Shown here in pieces: positions 1 to 5,636 of a DNA stretch of 6,655 nt; position 1 is the stretch's first letter; every line of letters starts with the position of its first letter. This DNA is from Sulfitobacter sp. GTDB lineage: Bacteria > Pseudomonadota > Alphaproteobacteria > Rhodobacterales > Rhodobacteraceae. A program made the translations under genes and the position numbers. The stretch covers positions 1 to 6,655 of the forward strand of contig JAPKCR010000127.1 of NCBI GenBank assembly GCA_026421135.1. The letters are read 5' to 3'. The notes below the pieces were generated by a model that saw only the letters and a program-made list of their open reading frames with translations, was not told the DNA's origin and ran no database searches.

Positions 1-195
1 TTCTTTAGCCGCAGGCGCTTCTTCAGCAACGGGAGCTTCTTCAGCAACTGGAGCAGCTTCTTCTACAACAGGTGCTTCTTCGGCAACTGGAGCAGCTTCT
101 TCAACAGCTGGAGCCGTCTCTTCTACTACAGCAGGAGCTGCTTCTTCAGCAACAGGAGCCGCTTCAGCCGCAACTTCTTCAACAGGCGCTTCTTC
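1..195 (-). repeat. Coding repeat: Glu-Glu-Ala-Pro-rich tail of S2
   Basis: The 3' part of rpsB encodes back-to-back units of 6 to 8 residues, each starting with Glu-Glu (once Glu-Glu-Thr) and followed by Ala, Pro and Val, for example EEAAPVA and EEAPVV. The segment from residue 241 to the window edge has no aromatic residue, and its only positive charge is one Lys at residue 304, so it should be acidic and disordered. The repeat may continue beyond position 1. Confidence 0.9.
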
Positions 196-915
196 CATTG
201 CACCGATGTCAACACCAGCGGCACCCAGCTGAGCGGACATACCGTCAAGCGCTGCACGTGCTGCAAGGTCGCAATACAGGCCGATGGCGCGTGCCGCGTC
301 GTCGTTGCCTGGGATGATGTAGTCGATGCCGTCGGGTGAACAGTTGGTGTCGACAACCGCAATAACTGGAATGCCCAGTTTGTTGGCTTCGGCGACTGCC
401 AATGCTTCTTTTTTCACGTCGATGACAAAGATCAGGTCAGGACGGCCGCCCATTTCGCGGATACCGCCAAGGGATGCTTCCAGTTTGAACTGGTCACGCT
501 CCATGCCAAGACGCTCTTTCTTGGTCAGGCCGGTAAAGCCGTTTTCGGACTGCTCGTCGATGGACTTCAGACGCTGGATCGACTTGGAAACAGTCTGCCA
601 GTTTGTCAATGTACCACCCAACCAGCGGTGGTTCATGTAATACTGTGCGCATTTTTCAGCGGCATCGGCGATAGGCTGTGCGGCCTGACGCTTGGTACCA
701 ACGAAAAGAATGCTGCCGCCTTTGGCGACGGTGTCACGGATGACTTGCAGGGCCTGGTCCAGCATTGGAACAGTCTGTGTCAGGTCCATGATGTGGATGC
801 CGTTACGCGCGCCATAGATGAACGGACCCATACGTGGGTTCCAACGCTGCGTTTGGTGGCCGAAGTGTACGCCTGCTTCAAGCAATTGGCGCATGGAGAA
901 CTCTGGAAGAGCCAT
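1..915 (-). CDS. rpsB: 30S ribosomal protein S2 (partial, 3' end beyond left edge)
   Basis: This is the small-subunit protein S2, which binds the 30S head/body junction late in assembly and is needed for S1 binding. All 305 visible codons are open and the frame leaves the window without a stop. The ATG at 915 is preceded by a GGAAAGG ribosome-binding sequence (925-931) with about 9 bases of spacing. Family hallmarks are visible: [14 protein letters not shown] at residues 8-21, RWNPRM near 24-29, FVGTKRQA at 71-78, [10 protein letters not shown] at 96-105, and [15 protein letters not shown] at 159-173. The globular S2 core ends near Met240. After that, at least 65 residues are a low-complexity Ala/Glu/Pro/Val tail, longer than the core-only proteins of most bacteria. 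In related genomes tsf follows rpsB, and would be expected beyond the left edge. Identity is certain; the true C-terminus is unknown. Confidence 0.97.
   Translation of the reverse strand, partial: MALPEFSMRQLLEAGVHFGHQTQRWNPRMGPFIYGARNGIHIMDLTQTVPMLDQALQVIRDTVAKGGSILFVGTKRQAAQPIADAAEKCAQYYMNHRWLGGTLTNWQTVSKSIQRLKSIDEQSENGFTGLTKKERLGMERDQFKLEASLGGIREMGGRPDLIFVIDVKKEALAVAEANKLGIPVIAVVDTNCSPDGIDYIIPGNDDAARAIGLYCDLAARAALDGMSAQLGAAGVDIGAMEEAPVEEVAAEAAPVAEEAAPAVVEETAPAVEEAAPVAEEAPVVEEAAPVAEEAPVAEEAPAAKE
25..102 (-). repeat. Two tandem 39-bp repeat copies inside rpsB
   Basis: Positions 25-63 and 64-102 are direct, adjacent 39-base copies that match at 34 of 39 positions by eye. Each encodes one 13-residue super-unit, EEAAPVA plus EEAPVV or EEAPVA. 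The length is a multiple of three, so copy-number change keeps the frame. This looks like recent internal duplication within the tail. Confidence 0.8.
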
Positions 916-942
916 GTCTTTATACCTTTCCGGTTTTGCCTC

Positions 943-1018
943 GTCGGGGGTCTCGATCCCGTGTTGGGACCAACCGGCGGACGTTCAAGGATTTCTCCCT
1001 CAAAGGCCCAACCCCGAC
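943..1018 (-). promoter_or_regulatory. Structured 5' leader of rpsB mRNA (candidate autoregulatory element)
   Basis: Two nested inverted repeats fall inside the predicted rpsB leader. GTCGGGG (1012-1018) pairs fully with CCCCGAC (943-949), and GTTGGG (1007-1012) pairs with CCCAAC (963-968). The helices stack, sharing one base, with a bulge of about 13 bases on the 3' side. An inner hairpin at 987-1000 has a 5-pair stem closed by a GAAA (GNRA-type) loop. S2 represses its own operon through the rpsB leader in gammaproteobacteria; a comparable role here is inference from position and structure only. Confidence 0.5.
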
Positions 1019-1037
1019 TGCGGGTTTAAGTAGCGCG

Positions 1038-1066
1038 CGTATAGGACGAATTCTTGCCAAGTTCAA
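1038..1066 (-). promoter_or_regulatory. Probable sigma-70-type promoter of rpsB
   Basis: On the minus strand TTGAAC (1061-1066) and TATACG (1038-1043) are separated by exactly 17 bases. This is a good match to the housekeeping -35/-10 pattern. Transcription would start near 1031, giving a leader of about 115 bases that contains the whole hairpin region. Confidence 0.6.
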
Positions 1067-1146
1067 GGGGTGTTTCAAGACGGCAGGGTTTGCAGTGACG
1101 CGCCATTGAATCCTATATAGTTGGGGCTCACGGTTTCTAGTATAAG

Positions 1147-1160
1147 TTGACGCACGTCAA
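1147..1160 (+). promoter_or_regulatory. FNR/FnrL/Dnr-type binding site
   Basis: TTGACGCACGTCAA is a perfect TTGAC-N4-GTCAA inverted repeat (in fact TTGACG-N2-CGTCAA). That is the pattern bound by Crp/Fnr-family oxygen or nitric-oxide regulators, whose consensus is TTGAY-N4-RTCAA. A -10-like TATCAA lies at 1184-1189, which would place the site centre (1153.5) near -41.5 of a start at about 1195, the classic class II activator position. Alternatively the left half itself serves as a -35 box with TATTAG (1171-1176), and the site would then be repressive. Confidence 0.5.
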
Positions 1161-1229
1161 ATCTTTCCGCTATTAGGCGCATGTATCAATGTCGTGTTCC
1201 ACAAGATTGCGGATGAAATGACTGGTATC

Positions 1230-1233
1230 GGAG
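1230..1233 (+). promoter_or_regulatory. Ribosome-binding site supporting a TTG start
   Basis: GGAG sits 7 bases before the TTG at 1241. The only nearby in-frame ATG (1256) lacks a comparable sequence, so the non-ATG start is preferred. Confidence 0.55.
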
Positions 1234-1240
1234 CGATAAC

Positions 1241-1774
1241 TTGGACAAAGACACCATGCCCCCCATTCCCCAAAAGGTGCCGCCCGTGGCGGACCGGATG
1301 ATCGAGCCATTCGCCAGCAAGGTGCAAAATATCATCGGTGCCAAGGGCTTATCAATCAATGATCGGTTGTTGATGCTGCTGTTTGCTGCCTGTGACACTT
1401 TGCGAATGGATCAGGCGTGTATCACGCAGGTAGAAGGTCAGCAGCTGACGGTCGTTTGCGCAACATCATCAAATGTATTCCCGCGCACCGTGGCGCTTAA
1501 AGATATCGCAACGAAAACGACAGGGCTTGTCCTCTCGCGAAAGTGCTTGGTCGTGGTGAATGACACAGCCGCAACCCCGATGGTGAAATCAGTCGATCTA
1601 ACCGGGCAAATCCCCGGTCGTTACATCGGGGTGCCTATAATGTTTGACGGTGCTGTGTGGGGTACAGTCGAGCTGTCAGGCCAGTCACAAGCAGATACCT
1701 TTTCTGGGGATGAGATCGCAGCGGCCTATGTCTTGGCCGCTGTTCTGGCCTTGCCCCTGGCGCTATTGGCTTGA
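1241..1774 (+). CDS. Stand-alone GAF-domain protein, function unknown
   Basis: This is a 177-residue soluble protein with no signal peptide. Residues 1-35 are a Pro-rich lead-in, and residues 40-175 look like a single GAF fold. The clearest marker is the C-terminal half, YIGVPIMFDGAVWGTVELSG (128-147), then FSGDEI (154-159) and a closing hydrophobic helix (160-176). GAF domains bind small ligands, cofactors or cyclic nucleotides, but no output domain (kinase, GGDEF, helix-turn-helix) is attached, so the ligand and partner are unknown. Four cysteines (51, 60, 73, 102) could be redox-related; this is speculation. The start is TTG at 1241, backed by GGAG; ATG at 1256 would remove five residues. 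The gene lies downstream of an FNR-type palindrome and ends 2 bases before the olsA stop, converging on it. The domain call is fairly safe; the role is not known. Confidence 0.82.
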   Translation: MDKDTMPPIPQKVPPVADRMIEPFASKVQNIIGAKGLSINDRLLMLLFAACDTLRMDQACITQVEGQQLTVVCATSSNVFPRTVALKDIATKTTGLVLSRKCLVVVNDTAATPMVKSVDLTGQIPGRYIGVPIMFDGAVWGTVELSGQSQADTFSGDEIAAAYVLAAVLALPLALLA

Positions 1775-1776
1775 CC

Positions 1777-2610
1777 CTAGTTGTCCGCCAGATCGGTTCG
1801 GTGGCCCTGCCGGACAAGGTTTTCACAGGCCAGCGCAAGCGCTTTTCGGTCCACAAACTCTGACACCTTTAGCGGCGGGTGGTAACGGGTGATGACCTTG
1901 CCATGGTCTTTGGCTGCCAAAGTCGCCAACAGATGCGCCCCAAACGTCATATCACCCCACCATCCGTAAAACCGATCATCGGATCCGTCGGGGGTGCTAT
2001 AGGTGACGCTGACGGGCTGTATCCAGATCACGTCACGCAATTCTGGTGCGACGAACGCCTGAAAGAGAGTGGTCTTGAACGGAAGCACCTGTTGGCCATC
2101 CGTACTGGTGCCTTCGGGAAAGAACAGCAGCCGGTGATCGTGCAAAAGCCGCTGCTGAAAAATTTCAGTTTGTTCGCGGGCCCGCTTGGGGTTTCGTTCG
2201 ATGAAAACGGTGCCGGTGGCACGGGCCAACCAGCCAATACCGGGCCAGCCGGCAACTTCGGACTTAGCAACAAAATAGATGCGCTGACTGGCATTTAGCG
2301 AAAAGATATCCAGCCAACTTGCGTGGTTGGCTACTACGGCACCGGGGTGCTGCATGGCGACGCCAACCTTGCGGCGGCGCAGCCCGATGATCCAAAAGGC
2401 GGTGCGGCAAACCGATTGGGTAATATGCGGTGTAACCGGCCTGCCCTGCCCGAACAGGGGCCGCTCAACCAGACGCAACACTAGCAGAACGAACAATCCG
2501 GTAAAAATGACAGTCGACAACGCCAACCCGCGCAGAACAACGCGCAGCCAGCCCATCAGTCCGATCCGGTATTTCGGCAACGTTTCGGCGTTATCCCAAC
2601 GCGGGTTCAT
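1777..2610 (-). CDS. olsA: Lyso-ornithine lipid O-acyltransferase (PlsC family)
   Basis: This enzyme adds the second, ester-linked fatty acid from acyl-ACP to the 3-hydroxyl of a lyso-aminolipid at the inner face of the cytoplasmic membrane. The 277 residues show all PlsC/LPLAT motifs: NHASWLD with the catalytic His96 and Asp101, VAKSEV at 114-119 followed by GTVFIER at 133-139, FPEGTST at 164-170, and IQPV at 197-200. One membrane helix is likely at about 26-47. The ATG at 2610 has GGAG (2618-2621) 7 bases upstream and overlaps the olsB stop as ATGA, which indicates translational coupling. By sequence alone it could also be a 1-acyl-glycerol-3-phosphate acyltransferase (plsC); the position right after olsB favours olsA. 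In roseobacters OlsA is reported to serve glutamine lipid synthesis as well. Confidence 0.87.
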   Translation of the reverse strand: MNPRWDNAETLPKYRIGLMGWLRVVLRGLALSTVIFTGLFVLLVLRLVERPLFGQGRPVTPHITQSVCRTAFWIIGLRRRKVGVAMQHPGAVVANHASWLDIFSLNASQRIYFVAKSEVAGWPGIGWLARATGTVFIERNPKRAREQTEIFQQRLLHDHRLLFFPEGTSTDGQQVLPFKTTLFQAFVAPELRDVIWIQPVSVTYSTPDGSDDRFYGWWGDMTFGAHLLATLAAKDHGKVITRYHPPLKVSEFVDRKALALACENLVRQGHRTDLADN

Positions 2611-3371
2611 TTCGTCACTCCGCTATAAATCCGGGCCTGCCGATCGCTTAGCTTGGTCGTGTCCATGATCAGGCACACATCGGTGGTGTTAAAATCATGG
2701 TCGATAAAGGCACCATCCCCTACGCACCCGCCAAGGCGCAGATATGCTTTGATCAGGCTTGGCACCTGCACCATAGCATGGCGTCGGTCGAGGTCTTTTG
2801 CTGGTACGATGTTCATATTCTGATATGCGTCCTTGCGGGCCTTCACCCTAAGTTCGGGGGCTGCCAGATGGTTTTGATGGAGCAACGACAAGGGATGTGC
2901 CAAGGCCGATATATCGGTCCCGTGAAAGCTGGCCACACCAAACAGTATCTCGACCCGGTGTTGCGCAACATAGGATGCCAGCCCGGACCACAGAAAGTGC
3001 ATGGCCGCCCCACCACGGTAATCGCGGTGCAAGCAAGAGCGGCCCAATTCTAGGATCTGTCGCCCGGATTGTTTCAGCAGCGTCAGATCGTATTCGTTTT
3101 CAGAATAAAAGCCGCCTGCCTTTTCGGCCGCATTGGCACGCAAAAGACGGTAGACGCCAACCACTTGGTTGGTGCGCTTGCACAGAAGTATCAGGTGATC
3201 GACAAAAGGGTCGTAGCTATCTTTTTCAAGCTGTTGGTCATGGTCCACCAATGCCCCACGGGCCCCCAGTTCGGTCACAAACACATCATAGCGCAGCCGC
3301 TGCGCGGCGCGAAGCTCGGACGCCGTTCGGGCCAGCCTGACCTCGAAATTTGCCGCGTTTACAATGGTCAT
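2607..3371 (-). CDS. olsB: Ornithine-acyl-ACP N-acyltransferase (OlsB family)
   Basis: This enzyme makes the amide bond between a 3-hydroxyacyl chain from acyl-ACP and the alpha-amine of ornithine, giving lyso-ornithine lipid for OlsA. The protein of 254 residues is a GNAT-like fold. Recognisable blocks are RLRYDVFVTELGA (25-37), DHLILL (58-63), VVGVYRLL (70-77), and the acyl-donor region ILELGRSCLHRDYRGG (106-121). A longer frame opens with GTG at 3407, but the ATG at 3371 has AAGGAA 8 bases upstream and is the better start. The stop overlaps the olsA ATG. The substrate is inferred: relatives such as GlsB use glutamine, and the two cannot be told apart here. Aminolipids often replace phospholipids when phosphate is scarce, but no convincing Pho box was found upstream. 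Confidence 0.88.
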   Translation of the reverse strand: MTIVNAANFEVRLARTASELRAAQRLRYDVFVTELGARGALVDHDQQLEKDSYDPFVDHLILLCKRTNQVVGVYRLLRANAAEKAGGFYSENEYDLTLLKQSGRQILELGRSCLHRDYRGGAAMHFLWSGLASYVAQHRVEILFGVASFHGTDISALAHPLSLLHQNHLAAPELRVKARKDAYQNMNIVPAKDLDRRHAMVQVPSLIKAYLRLGGCVGDGAFIDHDFNTTDVCLIMDTTKLSDRQARIYSGVTK

Positions 3372-3379
3372 TGGGGTCG

Positions 3380-3385
3380 TTCCTT
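3380..3385 (-). promoter_or_regulatory. Ribosome-binding site that sets the olsB start
   Basis: AAGGAA on the minus strand lies 8 bases before the ATG at 3371. It falls inside the longer GTG-initiated frame and argues that translation starts at 3371. Confidence 0.65.
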
Positions 3386-3444
3386 GGTCGTGGGGCCACA
3401 AGTCCACCGGACATTCGAATAGCCTTTTACCTTGCGCATTGATA

Positions 3445-3648
3445 TTAACTGTTTGCTAACGAAGACCTGTCATCAAAAACCGGAGTCAATCCGACCCGAA
3501 AGCTGTCTATGACCATTTTGCCCTCGCTACGAAAGTTTACGGTAACCTTGCCGTCTATGTTACTTTGGACTTGTCCGACACCCCAGTCAGGGTGCTGCGG
3601 ATGCCGAACCAGCATGCCTGGCGTCAATATCGCGTTAAGATCTTCCAT
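3445..3648 (-). CDS. DUF3553 family small protein, Tudor-like
   Basis: This is a 67-residue soluble protein of unknown function that matches the DUF3553 pattern: GMLVRHPQHPDWGVGQVQS (11-29), then KVTVNFRSEGK (34-44) and a short hydrophobic strand. The layout (V-x-HP-x-x-x-WG-x-G-x-V, then VNF-x-x-x-GK) resembles the small beta-barrel at the C-terminus of UvrD/PcrA helicases, and to a lesser degree CarD-like RNA polymerase interaction domains. This is pattern recognition, not an alignment score. The ATG at 3648 has AAAGGA (3655-3660) 6 bases upstream. The gene diverges from chpT with a 29-base gap and is followed 73 bases later by the olsB start, so it could be cotranscribed with olsBA. Confidence 0.82.
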   Translation of the reverse strand: MEDLNAILTPGMLVRHPQHPDWGVGQVQSNIDGKVTVNFRSEGKMVIDSFRVGLTPVFDDRSSLANS

Positions 3649-3677
3649 GGGCAGTCCTTTAACAGGGTGGGCAAAAA
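3649..3677. promoter_or_regulatory. 29-base divergent gap between DUF3553 and chpT starts
   Basis: The gap holds a ribosome-binding sequence for each gene: AAAGGA for the minus gene (3655-3660) and AGGGTGG for the plus gene (3664-3670). There is no room for two full promoters, so the promoters should lie inside the opposite coding regions, and the 5' ends of the two transcripts would overlap. No strong -35/-10 pair was identified in either coding region. Confidence 0.5.
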
Positions 3678-4274
3678 ATGCCTAATTCAGAAGTCGAATT
3701 CGCAGCGTTGATCGGAAGCCGCATTTGCCATGACCTGATATCGCCCATTGGCGCGGTCAACAATGGTTTGGAACTTCTTTCCATGACCGGTGTAGCTGAA
3801 AGCCCTGAAATGGCACTAATCGGCGATAGTGTCAGTAATGCCAGCGCGCGCATCCGTTTTTTTCGCGTGGCATTCGGCGGGGCCGAAAGTCAGTCAATGG
3901 GAACGGCAGAAATTACCGGAATTTTGCGGGATTACTATCGTGGCACCCGCTGGAATGTTGTTTGGGCCCCCAGTGAACCGCAACAACGCGCGGATGTAAG
4001 ACTGTGTTTCCTTGCGCTGTTATGTCTGGAGACCGGGATGCCTTATGGCGGGGCAATGCAGGTTGAGACATCGGACGACGCTTGGCTTTTGACCGGTCAG
4101 GCGGAAAAGCTGAACATTGACCCGGATTTGTGGGCAGTTCTGGCAACGCCGACACCCGCGATCAAACTACGGCCCGCGCAGGTGCAATTTGGGCTGCTGC
4201 CCACCATCGCGCGCGACGCCGGGCAGCAAATAACGTCACAGATTACCGAAAACGAAATTACTATTTCGTTCTAG
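3678..4274 (+). CDS. chpT: Histidine phosphotransferase ChpT
   Basis: ChpT is the cytoplasmic dimeric phosphotransferase that passes phosphate from the hybrid kinase CckA to the response regulator CtrA (and CpdR in Caulobacter). In Rhodobacterales this relay controls motility, gene transfer agent production and related traits rather than viability. The protein of 198 residues has the helix motif SRICHDLISPIGAVNNGLELL (14-34), with His18 as the phosphorylated residue. The remainder is a degenerate histidine-kinase ATPase-like domain without clear N, G1 or G2 ATP-binding boxes, as expected for ChpT. The ATG at 3678 follows AGGG with 10 bases of spacing. It diverges from the DUF3553 gene and converges on proA with 6 bases between stops. 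Confidence 0.93.
   Translation: MPNSEVEFAALIGSRICHDLISPIGAVNNGLELLSMTGVAESPEMALIGDSVSNASARIRFFRVAFGGAESQSMGTAEITGILRDYYRGTRWNVVWAPSEPQQRADVRLCFLALLCLETGMPYGGAMQVETSDDAWLLTGQAEKLNIDPDLWAVLATPTPAIKLRPAQVQFGLLPTIARDAGQQITSQITENEITISF
4251..4270. terminator. Possible weak bidirectional terminator hairpin between chpT and proA
   Basis: AACGAAAT (4251-4258) and ATTTCGTT (4263-4270) form a perfect 8-pair stem with a 4-base loop, placed over the last codons of chpT and just beyond the proA stop. The stem is AT-rich and no long T-run follows on either strand, so termination strength is doubtful. Confidence 0.35.
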
Positions 4275-4280
4275 ACCGGC

Positions 4281-5546
4281 CTACCCTCTGACAGTGCCAT
4301 CCCCTCGAACGAGATACTTGAAGCTGGTCAACTGTTCTGCACCAACCGGGCCGCGCGCGTGCATTTTACCTGTAGCGATCCCGATCTCGGCACCCATTCC
4401 AAACTCTCCGCCATCGGCGAACTGCGTGGATGCGTTGTGCATAAGAATAGCTGAATCCAGACGGGTCATGAATTTGGTTGCCGCTGCTTCGTCTTCGGTG
4501 ATGATACAATCAGTGTGGTTGGACCCGAACTCACGGATATGCGCGATGGCACCGTCGATATCAGGCACAGTTTTGGCCGCGATGATCATATCAAGGTATT
4601 CATGACCCCAATCGTCTTCGCTCGCAGGAACGGTGCCTTCAATCTCGGACAAGGGTGCTGCGGCGCGGACCTCTACTCCGGCATCGATCAAGGCCTTGAT
4701 CACGCCCTTTCCGATGGTACGGGCAACTTTCTCGTGGATCAGCAGGCATTCAGCAGACCCGCAGATGCCGGTGCGGCGGGTTTTGGCGTTCAACACGACC
4801 TTGAGGACTTTCTCTGGATCGGCGTTTTCATCGATGTAGATGTGCACAATCCCTTCTAGGTGGGCAAAGACCGGCACGCGGGCCTCGCGCTGGACAAGGC
4901 CTACCAGACCCTTGCCGCCACGGGGCACAATCACGTCAATCGTATCGGTCATGGTCAGCATTTCGCTAACCGCTGCACGGTCACGGGTCGGCACTAGCTG
5001 GATCGCATCTTTGGGCAGGCCAGCCGCCTCAAGTCCTTTTTGCAAGGCCGTGTGGATGGCGCGCGAGCTATGAAAGCTTTCGGATCCGCCGCGCAAAATA
5101 ACGGCATTGCCCGCCTTGAGACACAAGGCACCAGCGTCTGCAGTAACATTCGGGCGCGATTCATAGATCACACCGATAACACCCAAAGGCGTGCGCACGC
5201 GCTGAATGTGCAGACCCGAAGGTTGGTCCCATTCGGTCAGAACCTCGCCCACAGGATCCTTTTGGGCCGCAATGCTGCGCAGACTGTCGGTGATCGCCTT
5301 GATCCGGTCCTCGTCAAGCAAAAGACGATCCATCATCGCGTCGGACAGGCCTTTTTCACGGCCATAGTCCATGTCCTGAGCGTTCGCAGCCAGAATATCT
5401 GTGCGTGCGTCCCAAAGGGCGTTGGCGGCGTTTTCAAGGGCGGCTTGTTTTTGGTCTGCGCTGGCAAAGCCAAGGGTCGCGGCGGCAGCTTTGGCGCGGC
5501 GGCCAATGTCTGCCATCAACGCGGGAATGTCGGATGTCTGTGTCAT
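4281..5546 (-). CDS. proA: Gamma-glutamyl phosphate reductase (glutamate-5-semialdehyde dehydrogenase)
   Basis: ProA is the second enzyme of proline synthesis: it reduces gamma-glutamyl phosphate with NADPH to glutamate-5-semialdehyde, which cyclises to pyrroline-5-carboxylate. From the chosen start it has 421 residues, the normal family length. Visible blocks are [20 protein letters not shown] (122-141), ILRGGSESF (150-158), the catalytic Cys262 in [12 protein letters not shown] (257-268), the family signature near 327-348 ([16 protein letters not shown]), and [19 protein letters not shown] (382-400). Three in-frame ATGs compete, at 5582, 5558 and 5546; none has a strong ribosome-binding sequence. 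The last fits the usual N-terminus, beginning a few residues before [10 protein letters not shown], but 5582 cannot be excluded and would add 12 residues. It follows proB in the same direction and is probably cotranscribed with it. Confidence 0.95.
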   Translation of the reverse strand: MTQTSDIPALMADIGRRAKAAAATLGFASADQKQAALENAANALWDARTDILAANAQDMDYGREKGLSDAMMDRLLLDEDRIKAITDSLRSIAAQKDPVGEVLTEWDQPSGLHIQRVRTPLGVIGVIYESRPNVTADAGALCLKAGNAVILRGGSESFHSSRAIHTALQKGLEAAGLPKDAIQLVPTRDRAAVSEMLTMTDTIDVIVPRGGKGLVGLVQREARVPVFAHLEGIVHIYIDENADPEKVLKVVLNAKTRRTGICGSAECLLIHEKVARTIGKGVIKALIDAGVEVRAAAPLSEIEGTVPASEDDWGHEYLDMIIAAKTVPDIDGAIAHIREFGSNHTDCIITEDEAAATKFMTRLDSAILMHNASTQFADGGEFGMGAEIGIATGKMHARGPVGAEQLTSFKYLVRGDGTVRG

Positions 5547-5636
5547 GTCCAAAGTCATAGTCTCAGATCTGCTTCTATTCATTTCGGTTGAAGTACTACC
5601 TAGTGCCTTCGGCGAGGATTTAAAACCAATTGGGTC

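Larger units (their letters stand above)
916..1240. other. Divergent intergenic region between rpsB and the GAF gene
   Basis: This 325-base stretch has no convincing gene; the open frames that cross it are short, lack recognisable protein character and mostly lie antisense to rpsB. It holds the rpsB leader and promoter in its left half, and the regulatory palindrome and probable promoter of the GAF gene in its right half. No tRNA cloverleaf, repeat element or insertion-sequence end was seen. Confidence 0.75.

Noticed and set aside
72..362. Open frames on both strands rich in Leu/Gln or lacking family features, overlapping the rpsB tail
   Set aside because: They are other-frame readings of the repetitive Glu/Ala/Pro codons; the rpsB frame is open throughout and matches S2.
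628..1109. Several plus-strand open frames over the start of rpsB and its leader
   Set aside because: They lie antisense to rpsB and its promoter, lack ribosome-binding sequences and show no recognisable protein family.
3372..3407. GTG-initiated N-terminal extension of OlsB
   Set aside because: The strong AAGGAA sits within this stretch just before the ATG at 3371, and the extra 12 residues do not look like part of the family.
3445..3459. CtrA-like box TTAA-N7-CTAA upstream of olsB
   Set aside because: It has one mismatch to TTAA-N7-TTAA; a few such matches are expected by chance in a window of this size, and it overlaps a stop codon.
3467..3473. CTGTCAT half of a Pho box, which would suit phosphate control of olsBA
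   Set aside because: The second half-site 11 bases away is absent on both sides, and the motif lies inside the DUF3553 coding region.
4294..5591. Long plus-strand open frames opposite proA
   Set aside because: They are shadows of a high-GC coding frame; proA matches its family end to end on the minus strand.
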